Source: UBA2653 sp964572685 (GTDB taxonomy: Bacteria > Pseudomonadota > Gammaproteobacteria > Legionellales > Legionellaceae). Taken from it: a stretch of 8,668 nucleotides of DNA. Every line of letters begins with the position of its first letter. The stretch's first letter is position 1. Under the pieces are notes generated by a model. It saw nothing but the letters and a program-made list of their open reading frames with translations. It had not been told where the DNA came from and searched no databases. The position numbers and the translations under genes are program-made. The stretch covers positions 1-8,668 of the forward strand of contig CAZNFJ010000062.1 of the NCBI GenBank assembly GCA_964572685.1, given 5' to 3'. Below are positions 1 through 6,495 of the stretch, piece after piece.

Positions 1-211
1 CAGTGTAGGTTGATGAATTTTACACTTTACAGCACGATCTTTAGTCTTGGGCCTTAATGGCAGTGGCCCGCAGGGCGGATGAGGGGGTTGTTGCTATTTT
101 TTATCACTGACGTATCCCCGCTAGCGCTTTATTTCTTCATTTTATATTTTCATATGGTTTAATTTGTGGTACAGTTGCGTTGTTATTAGTCACTAACCAG
201 AGAATCTCAAT
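1..211. other. Non-coding leader before the first gene
   Basis: No convincing gene is visible. A GGGCC/GGCCC inverted repeat (49-53 and 65-69) could form a short stem, but no T-run follows it. The AT-rich stretch 125-200 probably holds the promoter of the gene at 212; I see no clear -35/-10 pair with good spacing. A minus-strand frame open from about 93 to 1 has no start codon and no recognisable motif. Confidence 0.4.
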
Positions 212-766
212 ATGCCTAGTTTTTTTGAATCGATATTTAGAAATCAACGCTATACATGGAAAAACAAAGTTACGCCTATAACTGAACATTTCCCTTTAAA
301 TTATCTAGAAGGTAGCTATCCATACTATACAGAAAAAGGTGTTTTCTCAGGCTACACGAATGCCAATGAGTTCGGCGACCGATTGCTAACCACCCCGACG
401 CTGGCCATTGCTGGCTGTCAATATACAGCAGAGCTTCTCTTGAATGTCTTGCATAACGTTATTTCCTTAGCACGCTCAATAATTCATCTCGATCTTCCCA
501 GAGGACTTAAGTCTATAAGTGTTGCTATTGAGAATTTAACGTTGGCTGTTTGTGCAGCTATTCATACCATAGCCGTAACTGCTTGGCAATTGGCCGCAAC
601 GTTCATTAAATTGATTCCAACACTTGTTTCTTCCCTTACTCCAGTAGCAAAAAATAGGCGCGTTTCCGGAGGAGAAGTAAATAAGGCGGGTGTAGAAACG
701 CAGCCCCAAACAAAACGAATCAACGAGGACGTAGATACAGTTACTCGTTCTCTTTATCCTTCTTAA
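212..766 (+). CDS. Hydrophobic hypothetical protein, Legionella-like
   Basis: The 184-residue product has no domain I can name. Residues 1-55 are polar and rich in aromatic residues. Residues about 59-95 and 101-146 are long hydrophobic or amphipathic helices broken by a short polar turn (HLDLPRGLK), which suggests a membrane-associated hairpin. The last 38 residues are hydrophilic and charged. There is no signal peptide. The ATG is preceded by only a weak AGAGAA ribosome-binding site 8 nt upstream. Similar hydrophobic-hairpin hypotheticals are common in Legionella, some as secreted effectors, but nothing here proves secretion. Its stop codon overlaps the stop of the converging gene at 763. 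The gene is somewhat more GC-rich than the transposon, so it may belong to the host or carrier backbone. Confidence 0.7.
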   Translation: MPSFFESIFRNQRYTWKNKVTPITEHFPLNYLEGSYPYYTEKGVFSGYTNANEFGDRLLTTPTLAIAGCQYTAELLLNVLHNVISLARSIIHLDLPRGLKSISVAIENLTLAVCAAIHTIAVTAWQLAATFIKLIPTLVSSLTPVAKNRRVSGGEVNKAGVETQPQTKRINEDVDTVTRSLYPS

Positions 767-1035
767 TTCAAATGAGTACGGCGTTCCTGCATGGTCTCAA
801 TGCTGTTAATAACCGATTCGCGGCAAATTTCACGCATAATAGGGATACTATTTAACGGTACGCCGGTTTGAATAGAGTACACGATAAAAAAACTATCTTG
901 CCAGGCTGTTTCATTTTTTCGAGCGCGGGCTTTAAGCCACAATGCAATCCATAAAAAATGAAACAGCCATTGATCGCGGTGTAATTCCATTTCATCCGTG
1001 AAAACTGCTTCCATTGCCTCATCAAAACGGCACAC
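763..1035 (-). CDS. Hypothetical protein, last gene of the tra operon
   Basis: The 90-residue soluble product has no motif I can name. It has a tryptophan- and arginine-rich centre (DQWLFHFLWIALWLKARARK, residues 21-40) and a charged C-terminus. The GTG at 1035 is the best start: it lies 2 nt after the TAA (1038-1040) of the interrupted membrane-protein gene, with GGGG five bases upstream, so the two genes were probably translationally coupled. An in-frame ATG at residue 8 is an alternative. The frame stays open upstream to a stop at 1113 inside the transposon repeat, which looks like truncation. Restoring the pre-insertion sequence shows instead that the gene is complete and that its neighbour is the broken one. 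The transposon now separates it from its original promoter. Confidence 0.6.
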   Translation of the reverse strand: MCRFDEAMEAVFTDEMELHRDQWLFHFLWIALWLKARARKNETAWQDSFFIVYSIQTGVPLNSIPIMREICRESVINSIETMQERRTHLN

Positions 1036-1037
1036 CT

Positions 1038-1079
1038 TTACCCCATCGTCAAAACTGCAGCAGCGATTAACCAGTTTAT
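1038..1079 (-). pseudogene. 3' end of the transposon-split membrane-protein gene
   Basis: Joined to the 5' part at 6127-6284, with one copy of the 5-bp target sequence removed, this stretch encodes NWLIAAAVLTMG followed by TAA (1038-1040). It completes the second hydrophobic helix. The reading frame carries through the junction, and the stop lies 2 nt before the GTG of the next gene. That fits an original complete gene of 64 codons disrupted by the Tn3-family element. Confidence 0.65.
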
Positions 1080-1232
1080 GGCCTAGTGTGTACGTAGCCC
1101 CTATTTTCGGTCAAGATTAGTTCCCACTTTAATAATGTAGTTGTCATTAATGAGTTTTTCAATTAATATCACTGGTAATTAAACCCATGAATCGCACCAT
1201 CATCACAAAATAGTTCCGCCTCTCAGCATTAT
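1080..1232 (+). repeat. Left terminal inverted repeat, 153 bp
   Basis: Base-by-base comparison shows that this segment is the exact reverse complement of 5974-6126, with no mismatch. Identity ends abruptly at both borders. Tn3-family repeats are usually about 38 bp, so this is unusually long. It contains an inward promoter and TAGTTCC heptamers at 1118-1124 and 1211-1217. The recombinase stop codon lies one base inside its inner border. Confidence 0.95.
1141..1169 (+). promoter_or_regulatory. Inward promoter in left repeat, antisense to recombinase gene
   Basis: TTGTCA (1141-1146), a 17-nt spacer and TAATAT (1164-1169) match sigma-70 spacing and consensus well. It is the mirror copy of the operon promoter in the right repeat. 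In this position it would transcribe into the 3' end of the recombinase gene as antisense RNA. Activity is inferred. Confidence 0.5.
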
Positions 1233-1233
1233 A

Positions 1234-1932
1234 TTAAATTGGGAATTTATCAATTTTTTCATTATACACTTCCTGGGCATCGCTTAGCGATAGTTTTGAG
1301 TAAACTTCCAACGACTGCCTGGTTTCATGACCTGAAAATGGTTGAATTAAAGCATCATCAACTCCCTGCTTCTTTAGCCACGTAAATAAAAAATGTCGTA
1401 GCTGATGTGGCGATAGAGATTTATTTATTCCCGCTTCTAGAGCATAATCAGCCAAAATCTTTCTTATGCCTCTTGTAGTAAATGGTTTTTTTCTGTTTGA
1501 TTCAAATAGAAAAACAGCCCCTTTAGCAAGCTCTGCATTCACATAAAGCATAAGGGTTTCTCTAAAACTTTGTGGGAAAGGAACAATACGATCTTTATGC
1601 CCCTTTCCTTGATTAATTCTGATTTGAGTTCGTTCGAAATCAATGTCATTTATTTTTAAATCAACCAATTCTTGGACTCTAATGCCTGTATAAAGCAATA
1701 TTTTGATTAAGACCATGTGCTTTGTATTTCTTGTCTCCCAGACAACATTGTAATACTTCTTAAGTTCCTCTTCTGTCGGGACATAGGGCAATCGTCTCGA
1801 ATGTGTTGTGACTTTAATATCAAATTCTTCGCGAATTTTTTTAAATAAGTCTCGTAAATAAATGTAATCAGGTCGCTCATCTCGTAAAATTTTACTAATT
1901 TTTTTTACAATTTCTTTAGTTGGGGTTCTCAA
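1234..1932 (-). CDS. Tyrosine recombinase, TnpI-like resolvase
   Basis: This 232-residue integrase-family enzyme probably resolves the cointegrates made by the transposase. The catalytic set is complete: R85 in TGIRVQEL, K110/K113 in the GKGHKDR beta-hairpin, H176-x-x-R179 in HQLRH, H202 in SGHETR and the nucleophile Y211. The N-terminal DNA-binding part is only about 45 residues, shorter than in XerC/XerD or TnpI. The start is TTG (1930-1932), supported by AGGAG at 1940-1944 seven bases upstream. The TTG overlaps the transposase TGA as TTGA, indicating translational coupling. The stop is one base from the left repeat. Tyrosine recombinases serve as resolvases in Tn4430, Tn5401 and Tn4651-type elements. 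Its sites are not proven; see 5964-5997. Confidence 0.88.
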   Translation of the reverse strand: MRTPTKEIVKKISKILRDERPDYIYLRDLFKKIREEFDIKVTTHSRRLPYVPTEEELKKYYNVVWETRNTKHMVLIKILLYTGIRVQELVDLKINDIDFERTQIRINQGKGHKDRIVPFPQSFRETLMLYVNAELAKGAVFLFESNRKKPFTTRGIRKILADYALEAGINKSLSPHQLRHFLFTWLKKQGVDDALIQPFSGHETRQSLEVYSKLSLSDAQEVYNEKIDKFPI

Positions 1933-4862
1933 GTTATCGCTCCTTCCAAGATAGGCCTAATCATCAAACGTTTTGTTAAATCCACTTCAAAACTACCGTA
2001 TGGATTAATGTGTAAATAAAATAATGCAGTTAGGGCTCTGTAGTCCTCTTCGTTTAATCGGTTTAGCCAATATTCATCTTGCAACAGCTCTTCGATTAGT
2101 AAAGTATTAATATAGGAAATACTCGTTTGAAGTAAGTGCAAGCAAAGCATTGAGATTTCCTGGTCATCACGAGCATTGGATGTAATTTCTCCACTTTTAC
2201 CATAATAAACAAAATCATTAGCACCATTCCAATTTTCAACGACATTCAGACCTGCATTAATTTGTTGTCTGAGTTCAACAGAATGTAGATATCGGCACAA
2301 AAAAATGGTTTTTACTGCTTTTCCTAGCTCCATAAAAGCTTTAAATGTCGGGTGTTGGTAGTTACTTCGAGCAAATTTTCGAATAATTGTGTCTGCAGTT
2401 GCTGTACCTACTTTTAACGCAACAGCATGTTTGATCATTTCGCTGTATTGCTCCTCAATTAATTCCCAATTAATTGCACGCGTGGTAATTTCTTTTATAT
2501 TTTTTATTTGAAAATCATCTGAAGGCAAATAAAGCTTTTGATTGCCAATTGTCTTATATCGTGGAAGTAGATCGAATTGCTCAAGATAACTTATAGCAAA
2601 CCCCAGTTCACTTTGCCCATGACTATCTACATATTGTGATTCAATCTCCATAGCAGTTTCTTGATCCATAATTCCTTGTAACATGGATGCTACTTCAGAT
2701 GAGGTACATGCTTTCATCTGCGAGTAAACGCAGATATATTGATCGCTGACATGCCAATATATCATTACACCACTACTATGATGTCGCGGGCTCCATTCTG
2801 TTAGTAAATTTTTAGTGAAGCAACCAAATTGTTTCGAGTCCGCTGCACAAGCGGTAGAAACTGACCGCCATATTTTAGGGTTTCTGATTCTAAAAATAGC
2901 ATTAACAACGGTATTAATTGCTTCACGCAAATCGTCTTTATTAAGGAAAAAATTTCTAACATGCCTTAATTCTTCAAAAGATACAGCCCCCTTGGATGCT
3001 CCAGCTGTTCTTTTGAGCCCTGCATTGGTACCAATTGCAAAATTACATAATAATAACCTCTTTCGAATCGTTTCCCGATTCAATATTTCTCGGTTGCCTG
3101 CTGTGCTGAAACAATCTGTGAGATTTTCTCGTAAATCTACTTCTTTTAAAATATCGAGTAAATCAATAACACCCCATTTGGCAAGAACCGCTTCTTTGAG
3201 TCGTTGAATAAGTTTTGGTTCATCAACTTTTACCAAAGGTGTAAGCTCAATCCATGCTTTACCTTTCTTCTTAATAATCGTAACCAAATCATTTTCAGGA
3301 AACCCATCATCAAGCAGCCTAATATATTCCCTTATCTCATTTTTAATTTTACTAGTAAAGTCTTGAGGTTGTATTGGTGCTTCTAACAAAGCGTAATACT
3401 GTATGAGATTCTCCTCAAAATCTTTCGGCAAATCATCAATGGGGTCACGATATTTATAAGCGCCATTCACCCAAACCTCTTTGTGTTTTAGTTTAATTCG
3501 TAAGAGTTTAAATATGGCGCACTCATAGTCTTTTCTTAAAATTCTTAAATTATTTAGCTCGTCTCGCTCAGTAATTTCTTTTTGATATTGTTTACTAATC
3601 AAGCCAGAAAGTGGCACTTCTTCTTCAATTGGATAATATTTTAGTTTGCTCTTTCGATATCGTTTAATTAGCGCTAATGCCTCCAAAAATGTGCTATTTT
3701 TTGAATGAAACTCTAAGCACTCAATGATATTAAAAATCATATGACGATAGGTATTAGAGTATTTTTTAATAGCAGATTCACGTACTTTTTTCTTGATTTG
3801 ACGAGCAAAATCTCTTGTTTTAATAAGGTGATCTATTGTTTCTTGAGAAATAGAAGGGTATACAACCTGTTCAATAATTCCTTTTGGGAAGTCTCTGTTT
3901 ATTTCAGCCAGTGAATATAATGAATCTAGATCTCCAAGCTTTTTACCTATCTCTTTATTCAATTTTTCTTGTTTCTTGTGGGCCGTTTTTTTTATTTGGT
4001 GTATAAAATAAAATAAGTGCTCTATTAAATTATCTATTGCTTCTTGGTGTCGCTGAAAACAAAATATAATCGCTAGGGAGTAACGACTTATATCTACTCG
4101 ACGTTTTGTTCTTTCGGGAGTATCTGTAAGAAATCGTCGTCTATAAGTATTTCGTTGTTTTATATTAATCTCATTAATAAAATTGAATGATTCAATTGGT
4201 AATTGGTTTAATATTTTGAGCCTACTAATTTCATTAGCAAGCCCTTCTTTGGTTGAATCGCTTGAGTCTTGCCGTAAAAATTGGCAGACTCCATCATAAT
4301 CATTACTCGTTAGTAGGTAATCATCAATGTAATTCTTATTTTTATCTGATAGTAAATTATCAATCTTAGAGAAAAATCGCCCCTCTTTATCCTTCTTTTT
4401 ATTTTTAATGAGCTCAAGTAATTCTGCCTCAGTCGGAATCTCTGTTCTCATACTTTTAAGATATAAACAAAGTTTAGATTTTAATACCTCATCATTTTTT
4501 TCTTTAAAGATATTTGTCATTAAATAGTCGAAAAGCAACGGACAATCTTGATTAAATTCCTTGAATTCAAAATATTCTCTGATTTCTTGTTTATAACGGT
4601 TAATTAAGCGTTCTTTTTTAAAGAAGTCGAGAAGGTCATTGTATGAACATTGCTCTTCTGATAAAAAAAAGCCATATTCAATTAAGTCTAAGGGAATTAT
4701 TTTGATATCTTTTGGAAAGCCTGCTGTCTTTTCAAACCATCGAAACAACAAGAAATATGTGAATCGTGATAATCCTCGTTTTTTTTGAAATAATCGTTTT
4801 TCATGAGGGAACACGTGCCAAAATTGATTAGGTGTACTATCCAAGATTTCTTGCATCAGCAT
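1929..4862 (-). CDS. tnpA: Tn3-family transposase (TnpA)
   Basis: The 977 residues are the normal length for this family. The N-terminal about 600 residues hold the DNA-binding and linker part, including a basic region at 240-255. The DDE catalytic core is intact: D675 in ACAADSKQFG, D746 in YVDSHGQSE and E876 in VVENWNGAN, with the family signatures WSPRHHSSGVMIYWHV and FVYYGKSGEI around them. The enzyme would bind the terminal repeats and carry out replicative transposition. It starts at ATG 4862, three bases after the nuclease stop; an ATG two codons later is possible. No good ribosome-binding site is visible, so translation probably depends on coupling to the upstream gene. The end overlaps the recombinase start by 4 nt. 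No frameshift or internal stop is seen, so the transposon may be active. Confidence 0.96.
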   Translation of the reverse strand: MLMQEILDSTPNQFWHVFPHEKRLFQKKRGLSRFTYFLLFRWFEKTAGFPKDIKIIPLDLIEYGFFLSEEQCSYNDLLDFFKKERLINRYKQEIREYFEFKEFNQDCPLLFDYLMTNIFKEKNDEVLKSKLCLYLKSMRTEIPTEAELLELIKNKKKDKEGRFFSKIDNLLSDKNKNYIDDYLLTSNDYDGVCQFLRQDSSDSTKEGLANEISRLKILNQLPIESFNFINEINIKQRNTYRRRFLTDTPERTKRRVDISRYSLAIIFCFQRHQEAIDNLIEHLFYFIHQIKKTAHKKQEKLNKEIGKKLGDLDSLYSLAEINRDFPKGIIEQVVYPSISQETIDHLIKTRDFARQIKKKVRESAIKKYSNTYRHMIFNIIECLEFHSKNSTFLEALALIKRYRKSKLKYYPIEEEVPLSGLISKQYQKEITERDELNNLRILRKDYECAIFKLLRIKLKHKEVWVNGAYKYRDPIDDLPKDFEENLIQYYALLEAPIQPQDFTSKIKNEIREYIRLLDDGFPENDLVTIIKKKGKAWIELTPLVKVDEPKLIQRLKEAVLAKWGVIDLLDILKEVDLRENLTDCFSTAGNREILNRETIRKRLLLCNFAIGTNAGLKRTAGASKGAVSFEELRHVRNFFLNKDDLREAINTVVNAIFRIRNPKIWRSVSTACAADSKQFGCFTKNLLTEWSPRHHSSGVMIYWHVSDQYICVYSQMKACTSSEVASMLQGIMDQETAMEIESQYVDSHGQSELGFAISYLEQFDLLPRYKTIGNQKLYLPSDDFQIKNIKEITTRAINWELIEEQYSEMIKHAVALKVGTATADTIIRKFARSNYQHPTFKAFMELGKAVKTIFLCRYLHSVELRQQINAGLNVVENWNGANDFVYYGKSGEITSNARDDQEISMLCLHLLQTSISYINTLLIEELLQDEYWLNRLNEEDYRALTALFYLHINPYGSFEVDLTKRLMIRPILEGAIT

Positions 4863-4865
4863 GAA

Positions 4866-5951
4866 CTAATCTTTATTCAATAATTTTTTAAGATGATTCT
4901 CTTTAGCTATTGCAATGGCCTTGCGTAAATGAGCCTCTAAAATTTCTTTTGGTGGCATCTCAGTTAAATACTGAGCAACGTGAATACCTGTTTTATCCAT
5001 TTCAAGATATTCAATATCATCATGATCTTTTCCTGCGCAAAGAATAATTCCCATTGGTTTTTCTTCATAACCAAAACGTTCATTTCTATCAAGCCAATTA
5101 AGATACCACTCCATTTGACCTTTATAAGCTGGATCAAAGTCTCCAAGTTTTAAGTCAATAGCAATTAAACGACGAAGTCTTCGATTAAAAAATAGCAAAT
5201 CCAAATACCGATCTTTCTTCCCAGTTCCCATTCGTTTTTGTCGGGCAACAAAACAAAAATCTGTCCCAAGCTCCTGAAGAAAGTCAGTAATATTATTTAG
5301 GATTAAATTTTCCAAATCTTCTTCGGATTGATACTCATGCGCGCCAATAAAATTGAGAAAATAAGGCTCTTTAAAAGTGAGTTCTGGTGTCATTAAATCA
5401 TTATCTTTTAAGGCGTCTAATTGAGACTTAATTACACTTTCTGGTTGTCTGCTGAGTGCTATTCGCTCGTACAGCATTCCATTTAATTGTTTTTGTAATG
5501 CGCGGACACTCCAACGCTGAATGCGACACATTTCAGCATAAAAGTCTCGCTTTAAATCATCATCAATGCCACAAATTAAAATAAAGTGAGACCACGATAA
5601 TTGTCTCGACAGTGTTGAGACAATCTCACGATTTGGAAAAAATTTAGCAAAGCGGATCATTCTAAATAAATTTGGTCGGCTATAGCCTTTTCCATATGAA
5701 TGAGTTAAATGAGTAGACAATGAAGCGACTATAGTCTCTCCATATTCCGCTCGCTCCGATTTTAAAACCTCTTCATCAATACGTTTCCCGATTAGCCAAC
5801 AGAGTAATGCTTGTGTAGAATTATACTCACGAGCAACATGATTTTTTGCTTCATCGATAAGCGTGCTAATTTCCTTAATCAGCAGGTCAGGATTATTATG
5901 GTAAACAGTTGCATCTATTTTAGTCTTTTGTATTTTTTTGGTATCACTCAT
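4866..5951 (-). CDS. YhcG/DUF1016-type PD-(D/E)XK nuclease
   Basis: Counting from the upstream ATG at 5975, residues about 30-190 match the DUF1016 N-terminal domain (AREYNSTQALLCWLIGKRI, YGKGYSRPNLFRM, QLSWSHF, QRWSVRALQKQLN). Residues about 200-350 form a YhcG-type nuclease fold with Y257-L-D259, D274-L-K276 (aspartate in the usual E/D position) and KGQMEWYL. The family's cellular role is poorly defined; members are often near restriction or mobile genes. I prefer the ATG at 5951 because GAGG lies 8 nt upstream, giving 361 residues. The ATG at 5975 has no ribosome-binding site and would add 8 residues. It is the first gene of the transposon operon, 3 nt from tnpA, so it may assist transposition or protect the element. 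Both roles are inference. Confidence 0.85.
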   Translation of the reverse strand: MSDTKKIQKTKIDATVYHNNPDLLIKEISTLIDEAKNHVAREYNSTQALLCWLIGKRIDEEVLKSERAEYGETIVASLSTHLTHSYGKGYSRPNLFRMIRFAKFFPNREIVSTLSRQLSWSHFILICGIDDDLKRDFYAEMCRIQRWSVRALQKQLNGMLYERIALSRQPESVIKSQLDALKDNDLMTPELTFKEPYFLNFIGAHEYQSEEDLENLILNNITDFLQELGTDFCFVARQKRMGTGKKDRYLDLLFFNRRLRRLIAIDLKLGDFDPAYKGQMEWYLNWLDRNERFGYEEKPMGIILCAGKDHDDIEYLEMDKTGIHVAQYLTEMPPKEILEAHLRKAIAIAKENHLKKLLNKD

Positions 5952-5963
5952 TCCTAGTTCCTC

Positions 5964-5997
5964 AATAGTTCCCATAATGCTGAGAGGCGGAACTATT
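5964..5997. promoter_or_regulatory. Inverted repeat at inner edge of right end, possible recombination core
   Basis: AATAGTTCC (5964-5972) and GGAACTATT (5989-5997) form a perfect 9-bp inverted repeat around 16 bases. Read as a tyrosine-recombinase core, it gives two 13-bp arms and an 8-bp centre (5977-5984). Further TAGTTCC heptamers lie at 5955-5961 (plus) and 6082-6088 (minus). As RNA it would form a hairpin just upstream of the nuclease ribosome-binding site, so it could instead regulate translation. Confidence 0.45.
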
Positions 5998-6126
5998 TTG
6001 TGATGATGGTGCGATTCATGGGTTTAATTACCAGTGATATTAATTGAAAAACTCATTAATGACAACTACATTATTAAAGTGGGAACTAATCTTGACCGAA
6101 AATAGGGGCTACGTACACACTAGGCC
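5974..6126 (-). repeat. Right terminal inverted repeat, 153 bp
   Basis: Exact reverse complement of 1080-1232. It carries the promoter and 5' leader of the nuclease-transposase-recombinase operon. Its inner edge falls inside a 9-bp-arm inverted repeat (5964-5997). Confidence 0.95.
6037..6065 (-). promoter_or_regulatory. Promoter of the transposon operon, inside right repeat
   Basis: On the minus strand, TTGTCA (6065-6060), a 17-nt spacer and TAATAT (6042-6037) form a near-consensus sigma-70 promoter. It lies about 85 bases upstream of the nuclease start at 5951, with nothing coding between. It is the only good candidate driving nuclease, transposase and recombinase together. Confidence 0.65.
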
Positions 6127-6284
6127 TATATGAATAATGCGACAGTCCAATATACAGTTAAAATCCAAAAAACGGGATCGGTTAGTATTTCATGGTTGTC
6201 AGGATTTATTTTAAAATAGTCGATTGCAAATAATGCGCACGTTACTAAAACAACAAGCGGACTAAAAAACTGTTTCAGTTTCAT
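6127..6284 (-). pseudogene. 5' part of a small two-helix membrane protein, split by the transposon
   Basis: The ATG at 6284 opens 52 codons with one hydrophobic helix at residues about 8-22 (SPLVVLVTCALFAID), a polar loop with KINPDNHEILTDP, and the start of a second helix (VFWILTVYWTVALFI). The frame then runs into TAG, formed at the junction with the transposon. The remainder is at 1038-1079, giving a restored product of 64 residues. GGAGG is present about 18 nt upstream, far from the ATG; a longer TTG-started version at 6311 is less likely because its first codons overlap that motif. It sits between the TraC/TraD-like fragment and the 90-residue gene, so it was probably a small inner-membrane protein of the conjugation operon. 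No specific function is recognised. Confidence 0.65.
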
Positions 6285-6319
6285 ATCTATAATCTTAGAG
6301 TAATCCTCCAAATAAATTA

Positions 6320-6440
6320 TTATTCCTTCAATTCGGTGGCTAATTTAGCAAATGCCTTATCTAATACGGATAAGTCAAATTCATTTAATCCATTTTTACA
6401 AGCAAGTTCGCCAATCTCAATTTTTTGTTTGTTTTGGGCC
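6320..6440 (-). pseudogene. C-terminal fragment of a Ti-type TraC/TraD-like conjugation protein
   Basis: A minus-strand frame with no start codon runs from the edge of the orphan transposon end to TAA at 6320-6322. It encodes about 39 residues, including KIEIGELACKNGL and LDKAFAKLATELKE. This resembles the IG-x-x-A-x-K-x-GL core and C-terminal helix of the small Ti-plasmid TraC and TraD proteins, which act beside the TraA relaxase in DNA processing. The resemblance is from memory. An in-frame TAG in the 26-bp repeat directly precedes the fragment, so the N-terminus is lost, and I find it nowhere else in the window. The position downstream of a TraA relaxase fragment supports the call. Confidence 0.5.
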
Positions 6441-6462
6441 TAGTGTGTACGTAGCCCCTATT
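6437..6462 (+). repeat. Orphan third copy of the outer 26 bp of the transposon end
   Basis: These 26 bases equal 1080-1105 exactly, in the same orientation as the left end, and match 6101-6126 in inverse. Similarity stops at 6463. No partner in the opposite orientation is visible to the right up to 8668. It marks the point where the TraC/TraD-like gene is broken and is best read as the end of a related or deleted element. Confidence 0.85.
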
Positions 6463-6495
6463 GGGTTTTTTTGTGGTGCGAAATGGATAAAAGAG

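Larger units (their letters stand above)
1080..6126 (-). mobile_element. Tn3-family transposon with nuclease, transposase and tyrosine recombinase
   Basis: The 5047-bp element is bounded by perfect 153-bp inverted repeats starting GGCCTAG. The interior encodes, all on the minus strand, a YhcG-type nuclease, a Tn3-family DDE transposase and a tyrosine recombinase. The flanking 5-mers are TTTAT (1075-1079) and TATAT (6127-6131), which match at 4 of 5 positions and are compatible with a 5-bp Tn3-type target duplication carrying one substitution. Tn3-family elements transpose replicatively and need a resolvase; here the tyrosine recombinase would fill that role, as TnpI does in Tn4430. No antibiotic, metal or other classical passenger gene is present. 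I do not recognise it as a named transposon. Confidence 0.88.

Noticed and set aside
1..93. Open minus-strand frame running off the left edge
   Set aside because: No start codon, no recognisable motif, and proline-rich low-information content.
1080..1083. GGCC at both transposon borders as a 4-bp target duplication
   Set aside because: GGCC is also present at the third end copy (6437-6440) and is its own reverse complement, so it is better treated as part of the terminal repeat.
1080..1113. Extension of the 90-residue gene upstream into the transposon repeat, implying a truncated larger gene
   Set aside because: The open frame is chance: restoring the pre-insertion sequence gives a different gene ending at 1038-1040, and GTG 1035 is a good coupled start.
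2815..3386. Two plus-strand frames of 130 and 60 codons
   Set aside because: They lie antisense inside the transposase catalytic region, overlap coding with strong motifs, and show no plausible protein features.
4964..5146. A 60-codon minus-strand frame
   Set aside because: It is another reading frame inside the nuclease gene, with no ribosome-binding site or independent sense.
6066..6126. Outward promoter in the transposon end starting from TTGACC
   Set aside because: No acceptable -10 lies 16-18 bases downstream on the outward strand at either end.
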